Part shown: positions 41,793 through 50,369 of the stretch, one piece after another
How positions within the stretch are numbered: position 1 is the stretch's first letter
Layout: each line of letters begins with the position of its first letter
Assembly: GCF_002954775.1 (NCBI RefSeq)
Contig: NZ_PJME01000046.1
Location: 1-64,000 of the forward strand
Length of the DNA stretch: 64,000 bases
Source of the DNA: Streptomyces geranii
GTDB lineage: Bacteria > Actinomycetota > Actinomycetes > Streptomycetales > Streptomycetaceae
Direction of reading: 5' to 3'
The notes under the pieces: model-generated
What the model saw: the letters and a program-made list of their open reading frames with translations, nothing else
Told to the model about the DNA's origin: nothing
Database searches by the model: none
Made by a program: the position numbers and the translations under genes

Positions 41793-44435
41793 TCAGGGAC
41801 CGGTGGTCGGACTCAGGGTCAGAAGGTGGCTGCCGGAGCCGAGCGGGGCGACGGCCTCCGTGGTGCGCCAGCCCTCGGGTGCGCTGAACCGTCCGGTCGT
41901 GCCGGGTGGCACGACAGCCCTCACGGTGAGGGTGCGGCCACTGATCGACCAGGCGACCGAGGCGGTGCCGTACGGCGTGGTGATCGAGGCCTCGGCCGAG
42001 GTGAGCGTGGAGCCGGGCTGCGGGGCGATGTCGAAGGTGCGGTAACCGGGTGCGGTGGGCCGCAGTCCGGCGACGGATCGGTAGAGCCAGGCAGCGACAG
42101 CCCCGTAGGCGTAGTGGTTGAAGGACAGCATCATGCCCGCGTTCTCGACGTCGATGGTGCCGTCGGGCCGGATGGCGTCCCAGCGCTCCCACATGGTGGT
42201 GGCCCCAAGGGCGACCTGGTAGAGCCAGCCCGGGCACTCGGTGTTGAGCAGCAGGCGGTACGCCTCCTCCGTGTGCCCGGAGTTGCCGAGCGCGGGCAGG
42301 ACGAACGGTGTCCCGAGGAAGCCCGTCGCGATGCGTCCGTCGCGGGCGCGCACCAGCGCGGCGAGGGCCTCGCCCACCGCGCCGCGCTCGGCGGCGGGCG
42401 CGAGGTCGAACTCCAGGGCGAGCGCGCATCCGGTCTGGGTGGTGCGGGCGTGGTCGCCCCACTTCCGCCAGGCGGCTTCGGCGGTACGCCGGTGCAGGTC
42501 GGCGTAGTGTTCGGCGTCCTCGGCGAAGCCCAGCTCACGGGCCGCGTCGGCGAGCAGACGGGCGCTGTGCGCGACGAAAGCGGTGGCGACATAGCCCGAG
42601 TCCGTGGTGGCCCGCGACGGGTCCTCCGGTGGCGCCGCCGGATCGAGCCAGTCCCCGAGCTGCGCGTTGCCGCTCCAGGTCCCGTCGTCGTCCAGGTGAT
42701 CGACGGTGAACTCGACCCAGGCGCGCATCGCCGCGTAGTGACGGCCCAGCATGCTGCGCCGACCGTAGGCGTCGAAGAGCGCGGCCGGTACGACAGTGGC
42801 GGCGTCACCCCAGCCCGCGCCGGAACCGGCGAACGGCAGCTCGGCCGGCGGCGGATCGCCGAGCGGTACGTCGGGAATCACCAGCGGCACCGCGCCGTCG
42901 GCGCGCTGTTCGATACGGAGATCGGTGAGCCAGCTGTCGAGGAAGGAACCGCTGTCGAACGTGGCGCACGCGGTCGGCGCGAAGGCCATGAGGTCGCCGG
43001 TCCAGCCGAGCCGTTCGTCGCGTTGCGGACAGTCCGTGGGCACGGCCAGGAAGTTGCCGCGCTGGGAGCGTACGACGTTGGCGTACAGCGTGTTGACGCG
43101 TTCGTCGGAGCAGCGGAAGTCGCCGATGCGGCGCAGGTCGCTCGCCACGACGCGCACGTCGACCGCCTCGACGGTGACGCCGGGGGTGGCGGCGATCTCG
43201 GCGTACCGGAAGCCGTGGAAGGTGAACTCCGGCTCCAGCTCCGTGGTGTCACCGGCCAGGGTGTACCGGTCGGTGGCGCGCGCACCGCGCAGGATGCTTG
43301 TCAGCAGGCGGCCGTCGCCGTCGAGGACCTCGGCGTGGCGGACGGTCACGGTGCCTCCGCGTGGGCCGCTCGCGCGGATGGCGAGCCAGCCGGTGATGTT
43401 CTCGCCCGCGTCGACGGCGATCGTGCCGTCGGGCAGGGTCCGTAGCTCGGGCCGGATCACCTGTACGACGCGGACGGCCGGGTGGGCCCGCCCGGTCAGG
43501 CCGGTGGGCAGCGGCAGTACGGCGGCCTGCTCCCAGTCGCGGTCGTCGAAACCCGGGTGCTGCCAGTCGGGAGGCTCATGGCGGAGGTCGCGTTCGCAGC
43601 CGTCGTACAGGTCCGCCGCGAGCAGGGCTCCGTATCCGCCCTTCCAGTGTTCGTCGGTGGCGATGGTGAGGGTCGTGCCGTCGGACAGGGTGACTTCGAG
43701 CTGGGCGAGCAGGGCCGAGGTGTCGCCGTAGACGTTTCGGTTCTTGTGCCAGGTGAGGTGACCTCGGTACCAGCCGTCGCCGACCGCCGAGGCCAGGGCG
43801 TTGCGGCCGGGGGTGAGCAGGCCGGTGACGTCGTAGGCGGCGTGGAGCAGGCGGTTGGGGTAGCTGGTCCAGCCCGGTTCCAGCAGGTCGTCGGAGACCG
43901 GAAGGCCGTTGATCGTGGTGCGGTGGACGCCGAGGGAGGTGACGTACAGGCGTGCGGACACCGGCTCCGCCGGGAGCGCGAACTCCCGGCGGAGCAGCGG
44001 CACGGGGCCGGGGGAGGTACGGCCCCGGTCGGTGGGCAGGTGGACGGGGCGGGCTGTCCACTGCGCGTCGTCGAGCAGCGAGGCCTCCACCCGGGCGGGT
44101 TCGCTCCACGCCGTCCAGCCGAGGCCGGTGCGGACCCGCACTCGCCAGTACCGGACCTCGCGACTGCTCAGCGCTGCGGCCGGCCAGGGGTGGTCGGTCA
44201 CCAGGTCGGACTCGACCACTCCGCTGGACACCGGTTCGCCGAAGGCAGGCCCGGCCGACACCTGGATCTCGTAGGCGCGCTGCAGGACGCCGGGCTCGTC
44301 ACCGGCCAGGGACCACGACAGACGGGGTTCGGAGTACGGGGTGGCGATCAGGCCGGAGTCGTCCTCGGTGTGCAGACCGACGACCGTCGTCATGGCATCG
44401 GTCGTGCGAAGGGCCTCGATGCTCGACGTGTTCAT
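41793..44435 (-). CDS. cytoplasmic GH78 alpha-L-rhamnosidase
   Basis: 880 residues from ATG 44435, which overlaps the hydrolase stop as ATGA. No signal peptide is present, unlike the two exported GH78 enzymes at 18.8-25.1 kb. The N-domain (EDDSGLIATPYSEPRLSWSL; ARLYVTSLGVHRTTINGLPV) is followed by the barrel with AVPTDCPQRDERLGWTGD (acid Glu) and TTMWERWDAIRPDG (base Glu), then a C-terminal beta domain (ITTPYGTASVAWSISGRTL). It should hydrolyse rhamnosides after uptake. The operon partner is an alpha/beta hydrolase, and a LacI regulator is divergent. Confidence 0.93.
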   Translation of the reverse strand: MNTSSIEALRTTDAMTTVVGLHTEDDSGLIATPYSEPRLSWSLAGDEPGVLQRAYEIQVSAGPAFGEPVSSGVVESDLVTDHPWPAAALSSREVRYWRVRVRTGLGWTAWSEPARVEASLLDDAQWTARPVHLPTDRGRTSPGPVPLLRREFALPAEPVSARLYVTSLGVHRTTINGLPVSDDLLEPGWTSYPNRLLHAAYDVTGLLTPGRNALASAVGDGWYRGHLTWHKNRNVYGDTSALLAQLEVTLSDGTTLTIATDEHWKGGYGALLAADLYDGCERDLRHEPPDWQHPGFDDRDWEQAAVLPLPTGLTGRAHPAVRVVQVIRPELRTLPDGTIAVDAGENITGWLAIRASGPRGGTVTVRHAEVLDGDGRLLTSILRGARATDRYTLAGDTTELEPEFTFHGFRYAEIAATPGVTVEAVDVRVVASDLRRIGDFRCSDERVNTLYANVVRSQRGNFLAVPTDCPQRDERLGWTGDLMAFAPTACATFDSGSFLDSWLTDLRIEQRADGAVPLVIPDVPLGDPPPAELPFAGSGAGWGDAATVVPAALFDAYGRRSMLGRHYAAMRAWVEFTVDHLDDDGTWSGNAQLGDWLDPAAPPEDPSRATTDSGYVATAFVAHSARLLADAARELGFAEDAEHYADLHRRTAEAAWRKWGDHARTTQTGCALALEFDLAPAAERGAVGEALAALVRARDGRIATGFLGTPFVLPALGNSGHTEEAYRLLLNTECPGWLYQVALGATTMWERWDAIRPDGTIDVENAGMMLSFNHYAYGAVAAWLYRSVAGLRPTAPGYRTFDIAPQPGSTLTSAEASITTPYGTASVAWSISGRTLTVRAVVPPGTTGRFSAPEGWRTTEAVAPLGSGSHLLTLSPTTGP

Positions 44436-45208
44436 CGCTGGAGGTGCCTTTGGAGGAATCGCAGCGTGGACCGGTGCAGGGTGGTGCGGTGCGGCACGGT
44501 TCCCCAGCCGTGGTCCGCGCCCTCGACGATCTCCACCTGTGCGTTGCCGTCGTAGTGGTCCAGATAGCGGAGCGCGTATTCGAGGGGCGCGATGTCGTCG
44601 TTGTCGCCGTGCAGGATGTGCACCGGACCGGCGTACGCGCTGGAGCGCCCGTAGACGTCGAGGGCGGCGATGTCCTTGACGAGTGCGGCGCTCATCCGGT
44701 GTCCGTCGGCGTCGACGTAGCCCTTCTCCGCGATCTCCGGAGCGAGTGCTCGGCCCTTGAGGTAGCCGCTGCCGATCTCGAAGGGGGCGACGGCGGCCGG
44801 GGACCACAGGCACAGCGCGCCGATCCCCGTCTCCTCACCTGCCGCGATGCCTGCGACCACACCCCCCATGCTCATCCCGACCAGGCCGATCCGCTCGGGG
44901 TCGGCGAAGTCGAAGGTCCGGACCGTGCGCAGCACCGCCCGGGTCTCGGCGATCTCCCCCGTGATGGTCACGTCGAAGAAGTCCCCGTCGCTCTCCCCGT
45001 GACCCGAGAGGTCGAATCGGACCGAGGCGATCCCGTTGGCCTCCAGCAGCCGCGACATGGCGACGAAGTTCGGCAGTTCGATCCGGTTGGAGGTGAAGCC
45101 GTGGACGAAGACCACGGTCGGCCAGCGGCTTTCCGGCGGTCCGTCCGGGATGTGCAGCGTGGAGCGCAGCGTCAGGCCGTTGTGCTGGAAGTCGTGGTGG
45201 CGGATCAC
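44432..45208 (-). CDS. alpha/beta hydrolase (feruloyl-esterase-like)
   Basis: 258 residues. The oxyanion segment FVHGFTSNR, DLSGHGESDG, nucleophile GLVGMSMGGVVAG, Asp in LHGDNDDIAPL and His in EGADHGWGTV complete the triad. The layout resembles bacterial cinnamoyl/feruloyl esterases of the Est1E kind, which carry an inserted cap (here about residues 130-180). Coupled by overlap to the cytoplasmic rhamnosidase gene, it would deacylate imported rhamnosyl conjugates. The acyl specificity is a guess. Confidence 0.87.
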   Translation of the reverse strand: MIRHHDFQHNGLTLRSTLHIPDGPPESRWPTVVFVHGFTSNRIELPNFVAMSRLLEANGIASVRFDLSGHGESDGDFFDVTITGEIAETRAVLRTVRTFDFADPERIGLVGMSMGGVVAGIAAGEETGIGALCLWSPAAVAPFEIGSGYLKGRALAPEIAEKGYVDADGHRMSAALVKDIAALDVYGRSSAYAGPVHILHGDNDDIAPLEYALRYLDHYDGNAQVEIVEGADHGWGTVPHRTTLHRSTLRFLQRHLQR

Positions 45209-45237
45209 AGGCAGGCCTCATCGGATCGGTTGTCTTC

Positions 45238-45283
45238 GCTTACTCGAATCGCTTACTCGAATCACTTAAACGAGTAGGTAAAC
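45238..45283. promoter_or_regulatory. operator region with 13-bp tandem repeat and inverted half-sites
   Basis: GCTTACTCGAATC occurs twice head-to-tail (45238-45250, 45251-45263), followed by ACTTAAACGAGTAGGTAA. The ACTCG and CGAGT arms form an inverted repeat. It lies between the divergent hydrolase/rhamnosidase operon and the LacI gene at 45349. Either copy of the left half can pair with the right half. Confidence 0.65.
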
Positions 45284-45348
45284 TGTGCGGGTAAAGTAAC
45301 CGCAGCGATGGCCTTTGGGCAAGAGGTCTCTTTCAGAGGGTGGGACGC

Positions 45349-46362
45349 ATGGCCGGGAGGCCCAACGACAGAAGGGTGACCAGCGGGGACGTGGCCCGGG
45401 AGGCGGGAGTCTCGCGTGCGACGGTGAGCTACGTCCTCAATGACCACCCGCACCAGACGATCCCCGAGGCGACCCGCCGTCGCGTCCGGGACGCGGCCAC
45501 CCGGCTCGGCTACGCCCCCTCGGCCGCGGCGCGCGTCCTGCGGACCGGGCGCTCGGACATCGTGCTCGGCCTGCTGCCGGACTGGCCCATCCAGCACGTC
45601 CTCGGCCGGCTCATCCAGCAGCTCACCAACGCCTTCGCCGAACACGAACTGACCTTCCTCGTGCACTCCTCGGCCCAGCCGGCCCGCCCCCTGCGCGAGA
45701 TCTGGAAGACCGTGACGCCCGCGGCGGTGCTGGCTCTGTACGACTTTCCCGAGTCCGAGGCCGAGGCGATGAGGACCGCCGGCACCGAGGTCGTCCTGGC
45801 GGTGCACGGTTCGAGGGAGCGCGGGCTCCGGCCGCCCCTGGTGTCCGAGGAACCCATCGGCGCCGCGCAGGCCCGCTACCTCGCCGACGCACATCTCCGG
45901 CTCGGCTACGCGTACCCCGACCTCCCGAGACTCGACGTTCTGGCCCGGCCGCGTCTGGAGGGCGTCCGTCAGGTGTGTGCCGAACTCGGACTTCCCGCGC
46001 CGGATGTACGGACCGTCCCGCTGGAGCCGGATGCCGCCGTCGAGGCGGTCAAGGCCTGGCTCGCCGCCGAGCCGGGGGTGACGGGAATCTGCGCGTTCAA
46101 CGACGACGTCGCGCAGTCGGTGCTGGCCGCCCTGCGGTCCCTCGGCCTCAGCGCTCCCGATGATCTGGCCGTGATCGGGGTCGACGACATCCCCGGTTCG
46201 GCGATGGCTCAGCCACCGCTCACCACGGTCGTCCGCGACATCGACGCGATGGCACGGGGCCTGGTCCGCCATGTCGTCGACGCCCTCGACGGCAAGGAGA
46301 CACCGGCGGACTCCGTCGAGGACTCAGACTCACTGCGGATCCACGTCCGGCGATCGGCCTGA
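45349..46362 (+). CDS. LacI-family regulator (paralogue 2)
   Basis: 337 residues from ATG 45349 (AGAGGG upstream). The HTH is VTSGDVAREAGVSRATVSYV; the ligand domain has GRSDIVLGLLPDWPIQHVLG, TPAAVLALYDFPESEAEAM, GVTGICAFNDDVAQSVLAAL and AVIGVDDIPGSAMAQPPLTT. It is divergent from the hydrolase/cytoplasmic rhamnosidase operon, with the repeated operator between them. It is clearly paralogous to the LacI at 39693, and recognition helices are almost identical, so cross-talk between the two operators is possible. Confidence 0.92.
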   Translation: MAGRPNDRRVTSGDVAREAGVSRATVSYVLNDHPHQTIPEATRRRVRDAATRLGYAPSAAARVLRTGRSDIVLGLLPDWPIQHVLGRLIQQLTNAFAEHELTFLVHSSAQPARPLREIWKTVTPAAVLALYDFPESEAEAMRTAGTEVVLAVHGSRERGLRPPLVSEEPIGAAQARYLADAHLRLGYAYPDLPRLDVLARPRLEGVRQVCAELGLPAPDVRTVPLEPDAAVEAVKAWLAAEPGVTGICAFNDDVAQSVLAALRSLGLSAPDDLAVIGVDDIPGSAMAQPPLTTVVRDIDAMARGLVRHVVDALDGKETPADSVEDSDSLRIHVRRSA

Positions 46363-46505
46363 CCGGCGGCTCGGACTCCGGCTCCCGCTCCCGCTCCCGC
46401 GTATATCCGTAGGGGGCAACCATCGGAGAACGCGACATACGGCTTTGGTTCGCCCAAAAACAGCACTGCCAGGCAAGGCCCCGGCCACGAATTCCGGCGT
46501 TGCCC

Positions 46506-47399
46506 CTAATTCTGCGGATCGGCACCGCGCCGAAAGGTTCCGGGTGTCATATTCACTCGCCGCACGAAGAACTTGCCGAAGTTCGTGACTTCGGTGAAGC
46601 CGAGTTGGCGGGCGATGGCACCGACGGCCAGATCCGTGTGCACCAGCAGCCGCTTGGCCTCAAGGGTCACCCGGGCGTCGATCACCTCCTTGGTGGAGAC
46701 ACCGGCGACGATGCGACAGGCCCGGGAAAGGGTGCGGGGCGTGCAGTTGAGTGCGGCGGCGTAGTCCTCCACGAGTCGGCTCGTTCGGTAGGACTTCTCC
46801 AACTCGTCCCTGAAACGCACGAAGAGTTCGCCGTTCTCGCCGGAGGGGCTGCCGTTCCGCGCCTGGCTTCTGTGGTGAGTACGGCAGACCTGGTCGATGC
46901 GCAGCAGGACGACCGCCAGCAGATGCTTGAGGATGTCCTCACCGAGACCTTGGTCGGGCCGCTCCGACTCCTCGTACAGCAGGTCCAGCACCCGCTCGAA
47001 AGTGGTCGGCTCGTCATCGCGGAGCTGCCAGCAGGAGGGGCGCAGGACGTCGTCGAGCATTCCCATGTGCGCACGCAGGTGCAACGGAAACGTCTCGGTG
47101 AACATGACGACGCGGGCTTCCATGTCCGCCGCGAGTGCGAACTGGATCACCTGGTTCGGCCGGATCCACACCAGGGAGCCGGCCCGGCACGGGTAGCACG
47201 TGGAGTCGATGGCAAGATCTCCGGTCCCCTCTCTGACCAGCATGACCAGATGGAAGGCAAGCCGGTGGGGAGCTGTGGCGAGATCCAGGCAAGCCTTCTC
47301 ACGCACCTCGCTCAGCGAGGCCACGACAATGCCTGTCCCGGGTCTACGGACGGGGCTGAAGGGGATCACGGGGATCGCCAAAGAAGCGAAATCGACCAT
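46506..47399 (-). CDS. AraC-family transcriptional regulator
   Basis: 297 residues. The N-terminal cupin-like sensing part (about 25-170: HRLAFHLVMLVREGTGDLAI, GSLVWIRPNQVIQFAL) precedes an AraC double HTH at about 200-290: SRLVEDYAAALNCTPRTLSR, then AVGAIARQLGFTEVTNFGKF and FVRRVNMTPGTFRR. A helical linker lies between them. The neighbouring structural genes are unclear: LacI upstream on the other strand and an IS5 remnant on the 5' side. An AACGTT-type site at 47491 lies about 90 bp upstream of its start. Confidence 0.9.
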   Translation of the reverse strand: MVDFASLAIPVIPFSPVRRPGTGIVVASLSEVREKACLDLATAPHRLAFHLVMLVREGTGDLAIDSTCYPCRAGSLVWIRPNQVIQFALAADMEARVVMFTETFPLHLRAHMGMLDDVLRPSCWQLRDDEPTTFERVLDLLYEESERPDQGLGEDILKHLLAVVLLRIDQVCRTHHRSQARNGSPSGENGELFVRFRDELEKSYRTSRLVEDYAAALNCTPRTLSRACRIVAGVSTKEVIDARVTLEAKRLLVHTDLAVGAIARQLGFTEVTNFGKFFVRRVNMTPGTFRRGADPQN

Positions 47400-47490
47400 G
47401 AGCGTTCGGGAATCGACCTTTCACAGCTGCTTCAACCATCGACAACAGGCTAAGCCCGGCCGCCCGCCTCCGGGTCATTCTGACCTATGA

Positions 47491-47507
47491 ATGAGAAACG
47501 TTACCCA
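47491..47507. promoter_or_regulatory. AACGTT-type (LacI-like) site
   Basis: ATGAGAAACGTTACCCA shares GAGAAACGTT with the site at 29762. It lies upstream of the AraC gene and at the edge of an IS5 remnant. Confidence 0.4.
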
Positions 47508-47509
47508 CT

Positions 47510-47760
47510 AATACACGATGAAAGAAAACGGCGCCGTGGCCGGCCTCGTTCGCCCCGCACGGGCGGCACCGCCTGGAGGAGAGGGATCAGCTGGGTGACG
47601 TCGTTGCGGTTGCCGCCGGTAAGGGTGGCGGCGAGCGGGATGCCCCAGAACACCAGCCACTCCGGATGCCGCTTGCGCCCGGGATGCCGGGTCAGACGCT
47701 CGACCATGGGCAGCAGCGGCTGGAGCACCGCCCACAGCTCGTTGTCGACGTCCCATGGCT
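47510..47760 (-). pseudogene. IS5-family transposase, internally deleted remnant
   Basis: On the minus strand the N-terminal motif VDNELWAVLQPLLPMVERLT is followed directly by WGIPLAATLTGGNRNDVTQL and PPVRGERGRPRRR. The latter is the region around the first catalytic Asp of IS5 transposases. Intervening sequence and the C-terminal half are missing. A separate IS5 remnant lies at 59.7 kb. Confidence 0.78.
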
Positions 47761-47938
47761 TTGGCCGAGCCGCTCTGCACCCTGCGGATCAACGGTCCCG
47801 GAGTGATCCAACCATCTGGAAGATCATTTCATTGGGAGTTCTTAGGGGATCGACTCCGGAAATCCGTCGGGGCTTGACGCTGAGCTGGTCGGGTGGTGGA
47901 GGCACGGTCGCGCTGTGACGCGGGTCACATCATCCCCA

Positions 47939-47966
47939 TGTCACGAACGGGAAGGCAGCTTGCGTC
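47939..47966 (+). promoter_or_regulatory. candidate ECF41-type promoter
   Basis: TGTCACG, a 17-base spacer and CGTC lie 53 bp before the oxidoreductase start. ECF41 sigma factors are reported to recognise a TGTCACA ... CGTC pattern upstream of the oxidoreductase gene next to them, and an ECF41-like gene is the next one downstream. The spacer and the last base of the -35 are not exact. Confidence 0.5.
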
Positions 47967-48018
47967 TGCTGGTCGTCCGCAGGGCGGGAACGGCCGACAC
48001 GAAAGAGGCAGCAGAGCG

Positions 48019-49212
48019 ATGAACGCGACAGCAGCGCGGCAGCACGAAGTCCTGGTCCTGGGCGCCGGTTACGCCGGGCTCTCCGCCGTGATCCAGCTCG
48101 CGGCCCGCTCCAGGAAGCGTGGTGACCTGCGAGTGACGCTGGTCAACCCGTACGACACCTTCACCGAGCGGCTCCGACTGCACATGACCGCCACCGGCCA
48201 GGAGACGGCCGAGATGAACATCCCGGAGCTGCTGGACGGCATCGGGGCCGACTTCGTCCGTGGCTGGGTCACCGCCGTGGACGCCGAGACGAAGACCGTC
48301 CGGATCGACGACGACCGGGTCCTGCGCTACGACACCCTGGTCTACGGCCTGGGCAGCATCGCGAACACCGTTGCCGTCCCCGGAGTGGACGACCACGCCT
48401 ACACCCTCAACAGCCCGCAGGACGCCGCACTCCTCGCCGACCGGCTGACCCGGCTCGACGGTGGGACCGTCGTCGTCGGCGGCAGCGGACTCACCGGCGT
48501 CGAGGCCGCCGCGGAGATCGCCGAACGGTACCCGCAGCTCGATGTGCTGCTGCTGGGCCGGGGCGAGCCGGGCACGAGCATGCACCCGAAGGCCAAGGCC
48601 TACCTGGACGAGGCGCTCGCCCGGCTCGGCGTGCGGGTGCGCAGCGGCGTCGAGGTGGTCAAGGTGCTCCCGGACAGCGTCGAGCTCGCCGACGGCTCCA
48701 GCATCCCGGCGGGCGCGGTGCTGTGGACCAGCGGCACCCGCGTCTCACGGCTGGCTGCCGCCGCGGGCCTGACCGTCGACGAGCGCGACCGGGTGGTCAC
48801 CGACAGCGCGCTGCGCTCGGTCTCCCACCCGGAGGTCTACGCCGTGGGCGACGCGGCGGCGATCCGTCAGGGCTATGGCGTGATGCACGGGACCTGCCAG
48901 GGCGGTATGCCCTCCGGGGTGCACGCGGCTCTCTCGATCCTGCGGGTGCTGGCCGGCAAGGAGCCCAGGCCCTTCCGCTTCGGCTACTACCACACACCCG
49001 TCAGCCTGGGCCGGAACGACGCCGTCGTGCAGTTCACCCACCCCGACGACAGCCCGCGCCGGATCGTGCTGACCGGCAAGCGGGCCGCCAAGTACAAGGA
49101 GACGGTCACCGCCGCGCCGTGGCCGACCTTCGCCCGTATGAAGACGATGCCCGCCTCGGGCGCGTTCTGGCCGCGCGGAGGCCGCTACACCCGGATTCGG
49201 AGCGCCAAGTGA
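48019..49212 (+). CDS. NAD(P)/FAD-dependent oxidoreductase (NDH-2-like)
   Basis: 397 residues from ATG 48019 (AGAGG upstream); the in-frame opening to 47893 lacks similarity. The FAD Rossmann motif VLVLGAGYAGLSAVIQLA is at the N-terminus, followed by a second dinucleotide site TVVVGGSGLTGVEAAAEIA and the FAD-binding C-terminal motif VYAVGDAAAIRQ. No transmembrane segment is obvious. It resembles type II NADH dehydrogenases and related disulfide-type flavoproteins; the electron acceptor is unknown. Its stop overlaps the GTG of the sigma-factor gene, so the two are co-expressed. Confidence 0.9.
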   Translation: MNATAARQHEVLVLGAGYAGLSAVIQLAARSRKRGDLRVTLVNPYDTFTERLRLHMTATGQETAEMNIPELLDGIGADFVRGWVTAVDAETKTVRIDDDRVLRYDTLVYGLGSIANTVAVPGVDDHAYTLNSPQDAALLADRLTRLDGGTVVVGGSGLTGVEAAAEIAERYPQLDVLLLGRGEPGTSMHPKAKAYLDEALARLGVRVRSGVEVVKVLPDSVELADGSSIPAGAVLWTSGTRVSRLAAAAGLTVDERDRVVTDSALRSVSHPEVYAVGDAAAIRQGYGVMHGTCQGGMPSGVHAALSILRVLAGKEPRPFRFGYYHTPVSLGRNDAVVQFTHPDDSPRRIVLTGKRAAKYKETVTAAPWPTFARMKTMPASGAFWPRGGRYTRIRSAK

Positions 49213-50126
49213 CCCAGCCGCAGGAGACTGGCCTCGACCAGCTCGCCTTCCAGCAGTTCCGCACCCTGCTCTTCTCCGTCGCCTACCGCATCCTCGGCTC
49301 CGCCGCCGACGCCGAGGACGTGGTCCAGGACGCCTGGCTCAAGTGGTCGGCGGCCGACCGTTCCCAGGTCGCCGACCCCAAGGCCTACCTGACCCGGATC
49401 GTCTCCAACCTGGCGATGGAGCGGCTGCGTTCGACCCGCCACCAGCGCGAGACCTACGTCGGGCCCTGGCTCCCCGAGCCGATCCTCACCGGACCGGACA
49501 CCGCCGACGGCGTCGCCACGGCGGACTCGGTCTCCATGGCTCTGCTGGTCGTCCTGGAGACGCTGAGCCCCCTGGAGCGCGCGGTCTTCGTGCTGAAGGA
49601 GGTCTTCGCCTTCAGTTACGCGGAGATCGCGGAGGCGGTGGAACGCTCGGAGCCGGCGGTCCGCCAGGCCGCGCACCGCGCCCGTGAGCACGTCCAGGCC
49701 CGTCGGCCCCGTTTCACCGCGGACCGCGCCCGCCAACGCGACGTCGCCGAGCGTTTCTTCGCGGCGACGGCGGGCGGCGACATCAACACCCTCATGGAAC
49801 TGCTCTCCCCCGACGTGACGTTGTGGACCGATGGCGGCGGCAAGGTCCGTCAGGCTCTGAAGCCGGTCGTCGGCCTGGAGACCGTGGCCCGTTGGTTCGC
49901 CGCGCTCGGCACCGTGACCTACCAGGGCATCGAGCCCGGGCAGATGCGGGCAGAACTCTCCTGCATCAACGGCGGCCCGGGCGTGGTCTTCCGCGGCCCG
50001 GACCGCGTGATCGCCACGCTGACGTTCGACTTCGACCCGGAAGGCCGCATCTCGACCATCCACAACGTGGCCAACCCCGACAAGCTCCACGCCGTCGCCG
50101 ACGGCACTGAGCACCAACTCTCCTGA
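49209..50126 (+). CDS. ECF41-type RNA polymerase sigma factor with NTF2-like C-terminal domain
   Basis: 305 residues from GTG 49209, overlapping the preceding stop. Sigma region 2 (FSVAYRILGSAADAEDVVQD) and region 4 (LSPLERAVFVLKEVFAFSYA; SEPAVRQAAHRARE) are followed by a SnoaL/NTF2-like domain (about 185-300). Three hallmark motifs of the ECF41 group are present: WLPEP in the linker, DGGGK, and NPDKL near the C-terminus. In this group the C-terminal domain, rather than an anti-sigma factor, controls activity. Linkage to an oxidoreductase gene is also typical. No separate anti-sigma gene is seen. Confidence 0.93.
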   Translation: MTQPQETGLDQLAFQQFRTLLFSVAYRILGSAADAEDVVQDAWLKWSAADRSQVADPKAYLTRIVSNLAMERLRSTRHQRETYVGPWLPEPILTGPDTADGVATADSVSMALLVVLETLSPLERAVFVLKEVFAFSYAEIAEAVERSEPAVRQAAHRAREHVQARRPRFTADRARQRDVAERFFAATAGGDINTLMELLSPDVTLWTDGGGKVRQALKPVVGLETVARWFAALGTVTYQGIEPGQMRAELSCINGGPGVVFRGPDRVIATLTFDFDPEGRISTIHNVANPDKLHAVADGTEHQLS

Positions 50127-50186
50127 GCCGCCTGCTCGTTGTCGACGCCCGCCGGAATCCCCGTGAGCGCCCGGGCCCGCTGCCCC

Positions 50187-50258
50187 CAGCGCGGACACTC
50201 CGCGCTGGGCATGCTCACCCCGGTGGAGTACGAACTCCGCACCCCGCCAGCAGCTTGA
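50187..50258 (+). pseudogene. IS3-family transposase, extreme C-terminal remnant
   Basis: The frame reads HSALGMLTPVEYELRTPPAA and stops at TGA 50258. HSALGxLTPxxYE is the end of the DDE integrase core of IS3 transposases. Only about 23 residues remain. Confidence 0.65.
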
Positions 50259-50369
50259 AATCAAGCAACTCGACTCAACCCAACTCGGGACACCCCGGCC
50301 CCTCCATCAGACCCGGAGCAGTTCAGCCAACCCAAGAACACCGTCGGGCTGGAGCCGATTGCGAACGAG

